Source: Talpa occidentalis (lineage: Eukaryota; Chordata; Mammalia; Eulipotyphla; Talpidae). From it: 64,000 bases of DNA. The stretch lies in assembly GCF_014898055.3 (NCBI RefSeq), contig NW_023601104.1:47490699-47554698 (forward strand), read 5' to 3'. Shown in pieces: positions 1 to 10,355 of this stretch (position 1 is the first letter of the stretch; the number at the start of each line of letters is the position of its first letter). The position numbers and the translations under genes are program-made. The notes beneath the pieces are model-generated. The model searched no databases and had not been told where the DNA came from. It saw only the letters and a list, made by a program, of their open reading frames with translations.

Positions 1-69
1 TTTGTTTTTCAAGTTTGCCTTAAAATTCACATAAAACAAGATCACTGCCAAGGTTCTGAGACAGAAAAC

Positions 70-445
70 TTTCTATGAGACCTAGAAGTGTGGGACCTTT
101 TGGGAAATCTTTCTGGAGAAACCTTGGTCTAAGGTGAATGGGTTAATCAGGCTTTTTATGCCACTAGCCTCTCGATCACCCCTGGCCTTGATCGTGTTAA
201 CGCAGAAGGCACATGGGTGTGGGGCACGCATGCCTGATTGTGGACATCTAGAACATGGGTGTGTGCGCATGAGCAAGTGTGCACACCTGTGCCTAAGAGT
301 GAGGGGATAAAAGGGTGGCATCAGCCTGGGGGAGGGGAGCTCAAGTTGCTGTCTCCCTGCTGGCTTGTTTCCCTACTTACTATTAAAACCTGTGAAGATG
401 ATCCCAAGGGCTCCAAAGGTCTCTTTTAAACTGTTAGAACCGATG
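70..445 (+). repeat. Putative LTR, copy 1 (family unknown)
   Basis: The segment looks like an LTR in plus orientation. It has a TATA-like GGATAAAAGGG near 305 and an ATTAAA polyadenylation-type signal near 382. It can be aligned by eye with 31330-31600: both contain CTTGAT-TGTTTTAAtGCAG-like, GCCTGAT and GTGCACACCTG(T/G)GCCTA blocks in the same order, followed by a GGGTgGCATCA or GGGGTAGCATCA block. Two diverged copies of one promoter-like block about 31 kb apart indicate a dispersed repeat rather than a gene. The boundaries are soft and no target duplication was found. No retroviral coding sequence adjoins it. Confidence 0.4.
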
Positions 446-744
446 GTGACCCCACCTAGCCTACAATGGTTGCAAAACACTTGCCCTTTCTCAAACTGTC
501 CACAGCTTAGCCCTGTCTTCTGGTATGGGTGACCCAGCATGGCCACCCAGAATATTACAAGGGCCACAGTGGCTGCTATCTCGGACTGGGTAGTTCAGCT
601 CCTCTGTACCAGCAAGCCCCGTTTTAGCTGTCTCTCCCAAAAGTGATTCTCAGAGGAATTGATTCTTGCCCTGGGAAAGCTCAGATTCAGGTGGAAGTCA
701 ACAGGAAAGGAAACTGCTCCACCAGGTGATCTACAAATTCACAT
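446..744. other. Unassigned non-coding DNA
   Basis: About 300 bp with no repeat I recognise, no open frame above about 60 codons and no convincing splice pair. Confidence 0.5.
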
Positions 745-900
745 CGATTAATCTTCACAACAGCACTAACAACTTGGTGTGGTGATACAACCCTAATTTT
801 ATAAATGGAAACAAACTCAGGGTTTAGTTTGTTTGACCTTGCTCAGAATCAGAGCTAGCACATGGCAGAGCCTGGTTAAGGAGCACCTGGCTTGGAGTCT
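745..900 (-). repeat. MIR SINE relic
   Basis: It reads as reverse-complement MIR. 'TTAATCTTCACAACAGC' is followed by an 'ATTTTATAAATGGAAACAAACTCAG' equivalent, written here in parts: ATTTTATAAATGGAAAC then AAACTCAGGG. Next come 'CTTGCTCAGAATCAGAGCT' and 'GGCAGAGCCTGG', in the expected MIR order. It is highly diverged, as usual for this family. Confidence 0.7.
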
Positions 901-2150
901 TGCCAAGCCACTCCTCACTGATCAAACTGTCAGTTTATCTCATTTTTTCTCCTGTGTGTAAAGAGTTGTACAGAGTTAGGGGCATATAACATGGGCCTTC
1001 AAAATGCTCACGTGAACCAGCCAGCTCAGGAGGTGCAACAAAACAAATACCTTACCTAACAAGCTCACACAAATGAATTGGCAGGCTTAGCCACCTGTCT
1101 GAAACAATTTGAAGACTGGCCTAAACATGGGAAAGCTCTGCTCAGTTGGCTTAAATGGAGCTCTGCAGTGAAAGGGAAGACAAAAAAAAAAGGGGGGGGG
1201 GGCTAAGAGGAAATTCAGGTAGAAACAAAAGTTTGCCCTGAAATGGAAGCTTCTATTTCATCACCTCACCACCAGATAATTTTGTACTTGACAATAGCAA
1301 GACAGACTCACATCCTGGTGTGCTCAAAATTGCGAATTAGACTCACGTCCTTAAAGTTTATAATTTTTAGATATTAAATAAAGTGAAGTTGTATGTGAAG
1401 ATTTCAATTAACTTAAATATGCCCAGATCAGATTATGGGTATTTGCAGAAAATTTTTCATGATTTTAAATTGCAAGTCACAAAGCAATTTGACTCCAGTG
1501 CCAATGAGACTGTCTGAGGTGACATGTGAAGAAAGAAAACTAGAAACTGAATTTCTGACTGTTGGTTGTCACCACAGTAAAATATAGACTAAGCAGAGGG
1601 AACTTGGAACTATTCCACTTCACTTTGTTCAACTATCCTGGGTTCAACAAAATCATGGGATCTCAAAGACTAATAGCTGAACAGATTCCTGGATGTTGAT
1701 GTGTGTAACGGCCTTAATTGTTGGTAGGTGCTTGGACAATGGAAACCTGAGGGTGATTATAAAGTACACCGGTATCAGCCCCATCAGGGTAGCTCAACTT
1801 CAAGAGGAACTGCTAAGGTTTCTAAAAGCTGCTTTTTATACTAAGATGACTTTGTATCCTACGAATCCATAGACAAGCTACATGAATTCTAGGACCTACC
1901 TCCTAAACCACCATGGCTCAGTGACAATAATATGTTGCTTTCCCAGAATCATCTTCCCTGATTTTTGTCACCCTAATATTTTCTTCCTTTTCTCTCACCC
2001 ATATGGCTCACGTAGAGCTGACACCATTCCTGAAAAAAATAGGTTCGACAAGTAACCATCCCAGTAAACGACAATGCTGAGGTCATGCTTGAGAGGCAAG
2101 GTGGTCGCCTTTTCTGCTGGTTTTAAACAGGGGTGCCTTCAAATGTGGTA
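901..2150. other. Unassigned DNA with an A10-G11 tract
   Basis: No gene or clear repeat is seen. At 1182-1202 ten A are followed directly by eleven G, a low-complexity tract. The rest is AT-rich with only very short frames. Confidence 0.5.
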
Positions 2151-2260
2151 ACATGGTTGGAGCTGGAATGGATTTGCTCAGTGAAATAAGTCTGAAGGGA
2201 AAAGAAATACCAGATGGTTTCACTTAAAGGTAGAATATAGGGAAAAAGACCACAGGTTAA
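2151..2260 (+). repeat. Old L1 3'-end fragment
   Basis: The segment contains an ACATGGTTGGAGCTGGAATG-like stretch followed by CTCAGTGAAATAAGTCTGAA and ACCAGATGGTTTCACTTA. This is the conserved end of L1 ORF2 ('...SEISQ...MVSL'). It aligns by eye with the young L1 copies at 10070-10145 and 11620-11700 but is much more diverged. It is an old fragment with no intact frame. Confidence 0.65.
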
Positions 2261-3310
2261 GCAGGCCTTAAACATAATGCCACAAATGTTGCCACAGATC
2301 TGAGAACGAAGCCAGTGCAGAGCCCAGAGATGAAAGCCCTGGGTCTATCATTAGTATAAACTAGTGTTCAGGGAAAAGACAGACCCAACTTTCAAGAGAG
2401 ATGCAAAATTCCAATGGATGATTTACACATCCCAAGAAAGTCAAAGAAATACAAACCTGACAAAATACAAGAAACAATGATTTTCAAACACTGGGCATCA
2501 GGAAGCACAATGAGACCTAAGAAAAGGAAAACAAACATGAGCCCAGCCACTGCCCCAGCTTACTTTCTGGAGAAACTTTTCAAGCTGCATTACAGGCAGG
2601 ACTAGTGCAGAGGTCTCCAAGTTGAGGAAATGGAGTTGGGCATCTGGAGGAGGTTGGGCAGCAATGAAGTGAAGAGAGCTACATGAGAGTGTGGAGATTC
2701 CCCACAGGATCAGATAAAAATATTCATCAGTGCATTTCTGTGAGGAAATGATGCAAGGTCAAGAAAGTAGCTAAAAGGATACAGGGAGCAGGAACAATCT
2801 CCTTTGCTCACATGGGGCCAGGGATCAATTGCATTCTAATTCAGGGAGGGTGATCAGAGTAGTCAAAAAGGTTTTGCCTCAGTGATGGAGAAAAGCATCT
2901 AAACTCTGCTCTGGTTCCACCTAACCAAACTCAAAAGCAAGACCCAAAAGGATCCAACTATTTCCAAGAAACGATCACATACAAGAGAGCTCAAGAAAAA
3001 AGAAATACAAAAAAATATACGCAACACCAAAAGTTAATGCAAGGAATTCAGTCAAAACTTACAGATAAAAAATAAAACAAAAAACTCATTAAGAAGAGAA
3101 ATTTTCAATAGAACAGACCCAGATATGCCAGGCATGGTAAACATCGCAACAAAGATTATAACTATAGTCCTCTGTTCAAGGAGGAAGCCTGAGCATTAAG
3201 TAGAGATGTAGAAGATATTTAAAACCCCAAATTAAACTTCCAGAAATGAAAAAAATTCCATATCCGAGAGAAAAAAATTACTGGATATATTTATAGACTG
3301 GTAATATTTA
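2261..3310 (+). repeat. Possible ancient L1 5' region
   Basis: A plus-strand A-rich region with short blocks such as AAGCAAGACCCAAAAGGATC, CAGAAATGAAAAAAATTCC and ACAAGAGAGCTCAAG that resemble the 5'/ORF1 part of old L1M elements. A 63-codon frame at 2414-2605 gives a lysine-rich peptide with no match I recognise. The assignment rests on texture and a few phrases. An unrelated A-rich sequence is possible. Confidence 0.3.
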
Positions 3311-4079
3311 TTTATAAGTTCAACTTAAAGCTTAAGGAGAGCTAAGTTTTTTCAGTTTAGGTTTAATGAACCAGAATTCAACTTTTCAAATAAAATATAA
3401 TTCCTAAATATATCTCATAACCAAAAACTTATACTGAAGACATACCTGAAGCCCTTTTTTAAAAAAAAAATTATACCTGAGACCGTAAGTTCATTTTTTA
3501 GCTTAAAACAGTTTGAAAGTATTTTCTGCCACTTGCAGTCAGCCAAACTGGTTCTGAGAAAATACATTCTGTTTCACAGACCTGCTCAAACTTTTGCTGA
3601 CATCATGTGTGATGCAGACCTAGAGTCATACTTGAGATGTGCCCACAGAATACAAACCACAACTCAATAACTTTCTAGTCTGGTAAAAACCATAATTCTC
3701 AATGACTTTTACTAAATTTGACCAATAACTTACACGAGACTTACAGCTATGAACTTTGGTGAGAAAAAAAATGATTGAACATTTTTTGACTACTTTTTTG
3801 TGCTGCTAAAAAGTTTTGAATTATCACTCCTGTGGCAAATTTTTAAATTATGCCAGTCATACATGATTTTCTGATCACTAGCCTCTAAAAATTGGATTAT
3901 ACATTCCTCAAGTGTCTACCGTCATTAATATTCCAAGACTACAAATTCACAGAAAGCTGACTTCTAAATCTGTATTCCAATCTGAGTTAAAATACACTGA
4001 AAACCAGCAATATTCAATTGTATGCATCATATCTATGAGAGGCAAAGAAGAGGAATGAATGGTTCTAAAACTTCCGTAA
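3311..4079. other. Unassigned AT-rich DNA
   Basis: No recognised repeat, exon or RNA gene. There are several homopolymer A/T runs and no open frame of note. Confidence 0.5.
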
Positions 4080-4270
4080 CCTGACAAGGACTTTGTTAGG
4101 TGCTCTAACAAATTACTCATTTAATCCTTAAAAACTCTAAGAAATTAGATAATATTATTCCAGCTTCACAAATGATAAAATGTAACTTCAGACTTCACCC
4201 ACTTAATCCAAGGTCATTTGGTTAGTAAGTAGAGCAAGCTGACCTGGTCAGATCTGAGTTAGAAACTTTT
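4080..4270 (-). repeat. MIR SINE relic
   Basis: Reverse-complement MIR order: TTACTCATTTAATCCTTAAAA, read as 'ACTCATTTAATCCTTAAA', then TTATTCCAGCTTCACAAATGA, CCAAGGTCATTTGGTTAGTA and a final AGATCTGAG block. Diverged, with several small indels. Confidence 0.6.
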
Positions 4271-4499
4271 CCATTTGAAATGAGGAATTAGAAGATAGTA
4301 GGGATATTAGCAATTAGATGATAGAAAATGTAGATGCTTCTAGCAAATTATTTCAGTCAAATGACTTGTCTCTGTCTGCTTAATAACCAAGACTGGTATT
4401 TAAAGTAACCATTTGAAGGAAGGACTCAATAAATGATCCTAGTCACATGAGTCATTCACTGACTCCACTTCAGAAATCCAATAAGGCCATGTGCCCTCT

Positions 4500-4605
4500 T
4501 TCATTCATCAAGTTAACAAACATTTATTAAATGACTTACGTAAAAGATACTCTGGAGATGCTAGAATTACAAAGATGAAAGGCAGATTTATAATTTCCCA
4601 AAAGT
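4500..4605 (-). repeat. L2 fragment
   Basis: TTCATTCATC, AACAAACATTTATTAAATG, then TGGAGATGCTAGAATTACAA. This is the reverse complement of the L2 3' end ('...ttcattcaacaaatatttattgagcacc...' on this strand). Short and diverged. Confidence 0.5.
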
Positions 4606-5640
4606 ATGTCAGTGACTTCCAGTCACCATATAAGCAAGTAAGACATCTTCAGAAATGGAGTTTCTAGATCATAATGCAGGGTGTAGGTTGTCACTAAGTC
4701 CCTCAAAAATAAGCTAATTTCTGTTGAGTTCAACGAGACCTTGTACAGGTCCATATCCACTTATTCCTAGTAATTACCTTTCTATCGTAGAAAGAAAAAG
4801 CTAGTTCCAATATCTGCCCTAAATTTATGTCAGTGCTTTTTTAGGGCCATATGAAAACATCTTTATTAAATAAATTATTACATATCCTACACCATGGAAC
4901 CCCATGTAGTTAAGTAATGAGGAAACCCTCACTGTACTAGGAGGTGGTCTAAAGAACCACAAATATGTTAACTGTGTTAAAGGTATATAATATGATGCTG
5001 CATATAGTATGATGCTGTCTTTGGAAAAAAAGGGCAAAAAGCATATATACTTATTTATGAGCAGAATATCTCAAAAAATTATTGTTTGTCTCCTGGATAG
5101 GAACTGAGTGCCTGGGGTACAAAAATGAGAGGCACATCTAGAGGCTTTTCATTGTATACCTTTTATATATTTTGAATTTAATATAACATGTATATCAAAT
5201 TTAATATACCATGATATATTTAATTAAAATTTACAGAAAAAAGCTCTTGAAAGATGAGAGTTTTAGCTCACAAGATCTAAACACAAATCTGAGGGAATCT
5301 TACATTTCCATCTTATTTTCTCTGTGTAGCATTTAATAGCTGTCTACTCCCTTTTTGAAATCTCCTTCAGCCTCCTTAAAAATACCAAAATGGAGTCATT
5401 TGACTTGCAGCCTGAAATTTGAATATTCTGCACAAGAATCGAGGTAAAGTATCGCTGGCGTTGTCATTGAGTAGTTCATATAGAAAAGGCTAGATCTACT
5501 CTATCTTACCACTAGTGCAAAATTTAGAATTCTGCAGTATTCAATACTACAAAGATTGTTACTATGTCCATTAATGACTACACTTATGACTACTAATGAC
5601 ATTAATTACTACATTAGTGCCAGTAATAATTAAAAATCTA
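4606..5640. other. Unassigned DNA, probably including an old repeat
   Basis: Between about 4840 and 5215 the order 'ATGATGCTGTCTTTGG', 'CTGGATAGGAACTGAGTG', 'TTGTATACCTTTTATATATT' and 'TTGAATTTAATATAACATGT' resembles a common old mammalian interspersed repeat that I cannot name with confidence. No coding frame is supported. Confidence 0.35.
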
Positions 5641-5830
5641 CAACTGAGCATCTGGAGACAGGCTGCCTAGATTCAATCCCAACTTAATTAGCCGTGCAGC
5701 CCTGGGCAGGCTTCATCTATGTGTTTTGATCTCCCCATCGAAAAGAAACCACTGTCCAGCTTCATAAGAGTTGTTGGGCAGATCTGCACATAATCCATGA
5801 AAGTGCCAGTCACAGGGCCTGAAGCTCTGT
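5641..5830 (+). repeat. MIR SINE relic
   Basis: Forward MIR order: 'CATCTGGAGACAGGCTGCC', 'AGATTCAATCCCAACTTAAT', 'TAGCCGTGCAGCCCTGGGCA' and a run ending 'CATAATCCATGAAAGTGCCA' with 'CACAGGGCCTG'. Diverged but collinear. Confidence 0.65.
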
Positions 5831-6341
5831 GATCTCAACTATGACCAGGTGCTTTGCTATATGGGGGAGAACCCTTGCCATCCACTCAAGAAGCTGTACC
5901 CCCAGAGACATTTACTTCCACAGGGTGCTATGGGTTCCCAGAGACAAGAACCCAAGAAGCAGTCTCAGCACAAAAACCTTTGGGCTCAATGTGGCCACAT
6001 CTGAGATGTGCCCAAGACCTTTCTGAAGACTCTGGTGTCATTCTGTTGTTCAAGAAGCCTGTTACATGCCATATAGAAACCAAAACGCATAGTATGCACT
6101 GACTAGTGATACTTGAAAAAGAGGACAATATACAATCACTCTCTTTGGGGTATATTATTCTCTACTGTAATTATTCACATGATCTAATACATCATAATTT
6201 CACATACATTACTTGCATAATTGTAATCATTTTAATAGATAATAGGGAATTGGAAACAGTTTGATAGCATTGTAATACAGCAACAGTATTTCCTTTAAGG
6301 TTAACCTATAGGACTGATCTCTTGGTACTCCATATAGACAT
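5831..6341. other. Unassigned DNA
   Basis: Two overlapping plus frames (about 65 and 82 codons, 5829-6102) cross this segment. Neither gives a recognisable protein, and the antisense strand is equally open over the same interval. I see no reason to call a gene. Confidence 0.45.
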
Positions 6342-6370
6342 ATGTATTCTTTTTTTTAAAAGATTTTATT

Positions 6371-6648
6371 TTTTTTTTTAAAGATTTATTTATTTATTTA
6401 TACAAGCACTGGGTACAGTCAGAAGTGCGGGAGGGTGAGAGAATTCACCAGAGCCAGAGCGGGGAGCAGAGCAGGCAGAGGGACCGAAGTACACTGCTGA
6501 GGGGAGCAGCGGGCGGCAGGAGAGGTCTGCGCGCCATGCGGAACCCTTCTCCAGTGGCCGGGGAGCAGCCGGGGACCAAACCAGCGCTGCAGAGGCTGCA
6601 GGCAGCTTCTCAACCCAGCGCTCAACCGCTGCGCCACTGGGGAGGCCC
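6371..6648 (-). mobile_element. tRNA-related SINE, type B
   Basis: A complete reverse-complement type B SINE. It runs from the TTTAAAGATTTATTTATTTA tail to the head GCGCCACTGGGGAGGCCC. Box B survives imperfectly (GGGGACCAAACC on this strand). It lies inside the poly(A)/T tract of the next SINE: GATTTTATT stands on its left and TATTTTATT on its right. It is therefore the youngest of three stacked insertions. Confidence 0.9.
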
Positions 6649-6912
6649 TATTTTATTATTTTTATGCATACAAGTGCGCGGGGTACAGGCCAGAGGTGCA
6701 GGGAGTGGTCAGAGGATTCACCAGAGACAGAGTGGGGAACAGAACAGGCAGATTGACTGAAATACACTGCTGAGAAAAAGCAGCGGGCGAGTCAGGAGAG
6801 ATCTGCCACACCATGTGGGTAGCTCCCTGGCCGGGGATCGAACTCGTGCTTTCAGTGGCTGCGGTTAGCTCCATAGGTTGCATCTTAACCCCCTGCACCA
6901 TCAGGGAGACCC
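6649..6912 (-). mobile_element. tRNA-related SINE, type A
   Basis: Reverse-complement type A SINE, from TTTTTATGCATACAAG to the head CACCATCAGGGAGACCC. Its right edge abuts a copy of the target ATGTATT at 6913. The same heptamer lies left of the stack at 6342, so this element used the target already duplicated by its right-hand neighbour. Confidence 0.9.
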
Positions 6913-6920
6913 ATGTATTT

Positions 6921-7180
6921 TTTTTTTTAAAGATTTATTTATTTATGCATGTAAGAGCTGGGGTGTAGCCAGAGGTAGGGGGAGGGGTGAGAGGATTCAC
7001 CACAGACAGAGTGAGAAGCAGAACAGGTAGACTGACTGCAATACACTGCTTCAGGTGAGACAGCAGAGGTCTGCTGCGCCATGTGGGTTAGCTCCCTGGT
7101 TGGGGATGGAACTCATGCTGCAGTGGCTGCAGATAGCTTAATAGCTCTGTCTTTAACCCCTGTGCCACCAGAGAGGCCCC
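6921..7180 (-). mobile_element. tRNA-related SINE, type A
   Basis: Reverse-complement type A SINE ending in GCCACCAGAGAGGCCCC. The target ATGTATTCT lies immediately beyond it at 7186-7194, and ATGTATT stands before it at 6913. It is the oldest member of the three-element stack. Confidence 0.9.
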
Positions 7181-7196
7181 AACAGATGTATTCTTT

Positions 7197-9954
7197 CCTC
7201 TCTCTTCACTGACTCAGCTTCTGCCTATATAGAACTGCTGGCATTTTCAATGTTTGAGCCCTCCTATTTTTCTTGCCCTATTCAAGGTCAACACCACTCG
7301 CTCACCTACATCCCTGTCCTTCCTCATACACTCTGACATGTGCAGCGTATTACCATCCACTGACACTTGTCCTTTGTGGGACTGAACTATGCGTGGGCCT
7401 TCAGTTCTTCCTCGTCTGTACACTGTAATGTGCTACGTTTTTATTCCGTCGTGTCTCCTTCGCAAACTCCTCAGTTTAAAAACAAACAAAAACATACACC
7501 AGTAGCAGCCGTTATAGTTGTTACCTGCCAACACCAGGACACAGCTCTAGATCTGCCCTGATTCTGGACAGCAAAGCCAGGGTCTGGGCCCCATTCTACA
7601 CCTCACAGCTGCTAAAGTGAAGGTCAAAGGGACCATCCTCCTATGTGTACACATCCTATTTCTCCAGTTAGGAAGGCAAGTCTTACTATTCTCTGTGTAG
7701 GCGGCAGTTCAAACATCTCCACTGAGGGTACCACAAAATGTCCCAAGTTGTCTCCAAGCTGTAGTTACAGGAAGGAAATAAATAAGTCAACCAATTTTCT
7801 CATTCCTCAGGTGTCATCTGTGATTTGTTCCGCCTCTCTCCTGGCACGGCATCTGATGTGATCACTCCCTGTCTGTGGGGGATGCATGCCAGCTGTCACC
7901 TCCCTCTTGGCTGTCCATGTGGCCAAATCTGCCAGTGTCCACGCCCTGTGTATCTGCCTTGGCATGGACTCTGAGTCCTGACCAGACCAAAAGTCAGCTC
8001 CAGTGTCTCAACGAAGACTGGAGTTCAGCCTTACGGGCACTGGTATTCAGACTCCCTGAATTCAAAGAAATGTTGGGTGGCCAACAACCCTGATGCCAAC
8101 AGCAGAGTGGACGTGGCCCACAGACAATCCCTGGCCCCAGAGTGCCTGTTGCTCAGGTTTCCAGTAACCTGCTTGTGTTTGGAAGGAAAGAAATCCAAAG
8201 GCGAGTGTGAAGGATGCAATTTTGAATCTGAAGTTGGTAAAAATAAGGATAACAGTTTTCAAAAAGTGGAAATAAACTCCCACATCAAAAGGATCTTTGT
8301 CCTATGTTGTGTTTAGGTAATTACTCTTCTCACTTCTCACTCAATGTTTTGCCTCCTCCATCTCTCTCATGCCTCACCTTTCATATCAACAGGGAAATCC
8401 ACTGGTTGATAGGTTTACCCCAAATATATCCAGAAAATACAAGTCCACAGATAAACAAAATTGAAGTTTCCCCCTACTTTTAAATATTCCAATTTAATTC
8501 ACCTTCTAATCCAGGTGTCCCCACACACTCCCATGGAGAGGCTACTGCATCAACCACTGGACCCCGGGCTATGCCCTCAACTTTGCATAACGGGGCTGTA
8601 TTTAATATTCTCAAAAAGTATGTGAAATTATTTCATTTTAAAGGAAAGAAAAAGAAGATGGTAATAAGTGAATGTTACCATTGCTTCACATTCCCTTAGA
8701 CAAAAATTTTGGCAACTATAAGATTAGAGCAGCACAGGATTGAAAAGGGCCCTTAGGGACCCAATCTAACTGCTCAGATCCCCTCACAGCCCCCTCCCCA
8801 GCCCAGTCCCACAGGCAGCTGTCCCTCATAGTCAGGGCTGTCCTTTCTTCCTGAGGGAGGCAGAGGCACCCTTGAGTCAGATTATAAGATATTCTACTCT
8901 CAGATAGGCACAAATTAAATTTCTGACACTATGCTTCTTTTCATCACCTGAATATAAAGGTTAGCAATCTGACTTGAGAGAAATGCTTAATAATCAGCCA
9001 TCAGAGATCAGTTAATTCTAGAACTTGTGGGTGTAGAAAAGCAGGTTTCTTGCAGAGAGAAGCCTCACTAATTCTCCAAGTCTTTGTTTCCACAGAGCCA
9101 CAATGGCCCGCAGTGTTTGAGCTCCATGTACCGAAAACCATCTCCTCTGCAGAGTAACATGGGTGCAGATGAAGAACATAACCTATGAATAAGTAGGTCA
9201 GATGGGAGATTCCAAAGAAAAGGCACAGAGCACCCTGGGGAGACAAACACTAGGAGGCTTTGTCAGCACAGGACAACTCAGGCGTTACCCTGCAGCCGAC
9301 CTCCTTGTATTTTCTCTGGTGCCCCTTGTACCTCAAGAAGTAGGTCTTGTGGTCAGCATCAAAGGAACAGTGGGGCTCAGCTTTAAATGAGTACAGGTGG
9401 AGAGGCTCATGTCATGTAGAAAGAATGGGAAAAGGAAAACCCAAATGCCCCAGAGAAGTTGTGATAATCTTAACTACAGGGTACAAGGTTCTGTCAGAAG
9501 AAATTATATCAGCTACATACACATACACACGCAATTAATGACCAAGATCTTTCACTTAACTCCTTAGGAAACCCTGGATCAGTGGAAGAACTATAACATC
9601 ACCAGGAGTGGTGGGGGAGGGGGATACTACACTTCCAAATTACAATGATGTAAACCAGTATCACCTAAATAAAAATTTTTTTTAATCTTCCTTATGTAAG
9701 AGTTGCTAAAGCAATAAAAGCTCAACACAGACAGCCTAAAAAGGCTTGAAAATACCAAGTATGATGAACTAGCAGAAGCATCAGTTATTTCAACTTTCTG
9801 GGGACTAAACTGTTTTCCAGTCTCACGAGGCCCAGTTACAGAACCAGTCTGGATCCCCATGGGCCTGACAATGGGCACCTATGGGAATCCGCACAGTGAA
9901 ACTGTCCATTCTTTGGGTTAATCTGACTCTCTAACCATGAAGTTACCTGCCATC
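7197..9954. other. Repeat-poor unassigned segment
   Basis: About 2.75 kb with no recognised SINE or L1. It is less A-rich than its surroundings, and several frames of 60-80 codons overlap on both strands (7367-8316, 8716-9538). None gives a family I recognise. Two exon-like stretches were considered and not called: 9096-9153 on plus, and about 9275-9365 on minus. A short 'AGGGCCCTTAGGGACCCAAT' phrase near 8745 may be an old repeat. Confidence 0.45.
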
Positions 9955-9970
9955 AAAAAATTATGCTGCT
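9955..9970. repeat. Target-site copy 1 of 3
   Basis: AAAAAATTATGCTGCT immediately before an L1 3' end. The same sequence recurs at about 10339-10354 and 12208-12223, marking two L1 insertions into one target. Confidence 0.85.
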
Positions 9971-10340
9971 ACCAAAAATAGATGACTGGATCAAGAAGAT
10001 GTGGTACATATATACCATGGAATATTACTCAGCATTCAAAAAAGATAAACACATGCAATTTGCAGCAACATGGATGACGCTGGAAGGGATCATGCTCAGT
10101 GAAATAAGCCAAAAAGAAAAAGAAAAATACCGGATGGTCTCACTCATAGCAGGAATCTAGAAAACTTAAATAAGGGACCAGGAAAATGAATATAAGAAAG
10201 TGAAAATCAAAATCAACAAAAAACTATGAACCAGAGACACTTTTTGGGGGGTGGGGGGTGGGAGGGGAAGGATTGGGGTCAGAATGGGGCGTTTGCAATT
10301 GTATGGGGGAATATAAAAATAAAATTTATTATTTAAAAAA
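9971..10340 (+). mobile_element. 5'-truncated young L1 (L1-a)
   Basis: A 370-bp LINE-1 3' end. It covers the last about 60 codons of ORF2 ('...DDWIKKMWYIYTMEYYSAF' in one-letter code), the ORF2 stop at about 10158, a short 3' UTR with a G-rich run at 10243-10266, and ATAAAATTTATTATTTAAAA as the tail. It is closely similar to L1-b 1.5 kb downstream and to L1 copies at 17154 and 41436, so it is young. It is flanked by the AAAATTATGCTGCT target duplication. L1 encodes the reverse transcriptase and endonuclease that mobilise both L1 and the SINEs here. This copy is dead on arrival. Confidence 0.92.
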
Positions 10341-10355
10341 AAAATTATGCTGCTA

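Noticed and set aside
1182..1202. A10-G11 tract as a functional quadruplex or regulatory site
   Set aside because: A single homopolymer G run without spaced G tracts. Nothing nearby suggests function.
9096..9153. Plus-strand exon candidate after TTTGTTTCCACAG
   Set aside because: The acceptor is good, but two frames are partly open, the donor is ambiguous (AGA/GTAACA or ATGG/GTGCAG), and the minus strand is also open. Too weak to list as a feature.
9275..9365. Minus-strand stretch with a protein-like reading (…TYFLRYKGHQRKY…)
   Set aside because: No convincing pyrimidine-rich acceptor upstream on the minus strand, and the plus strand is equally open. Composition alone is not enough.
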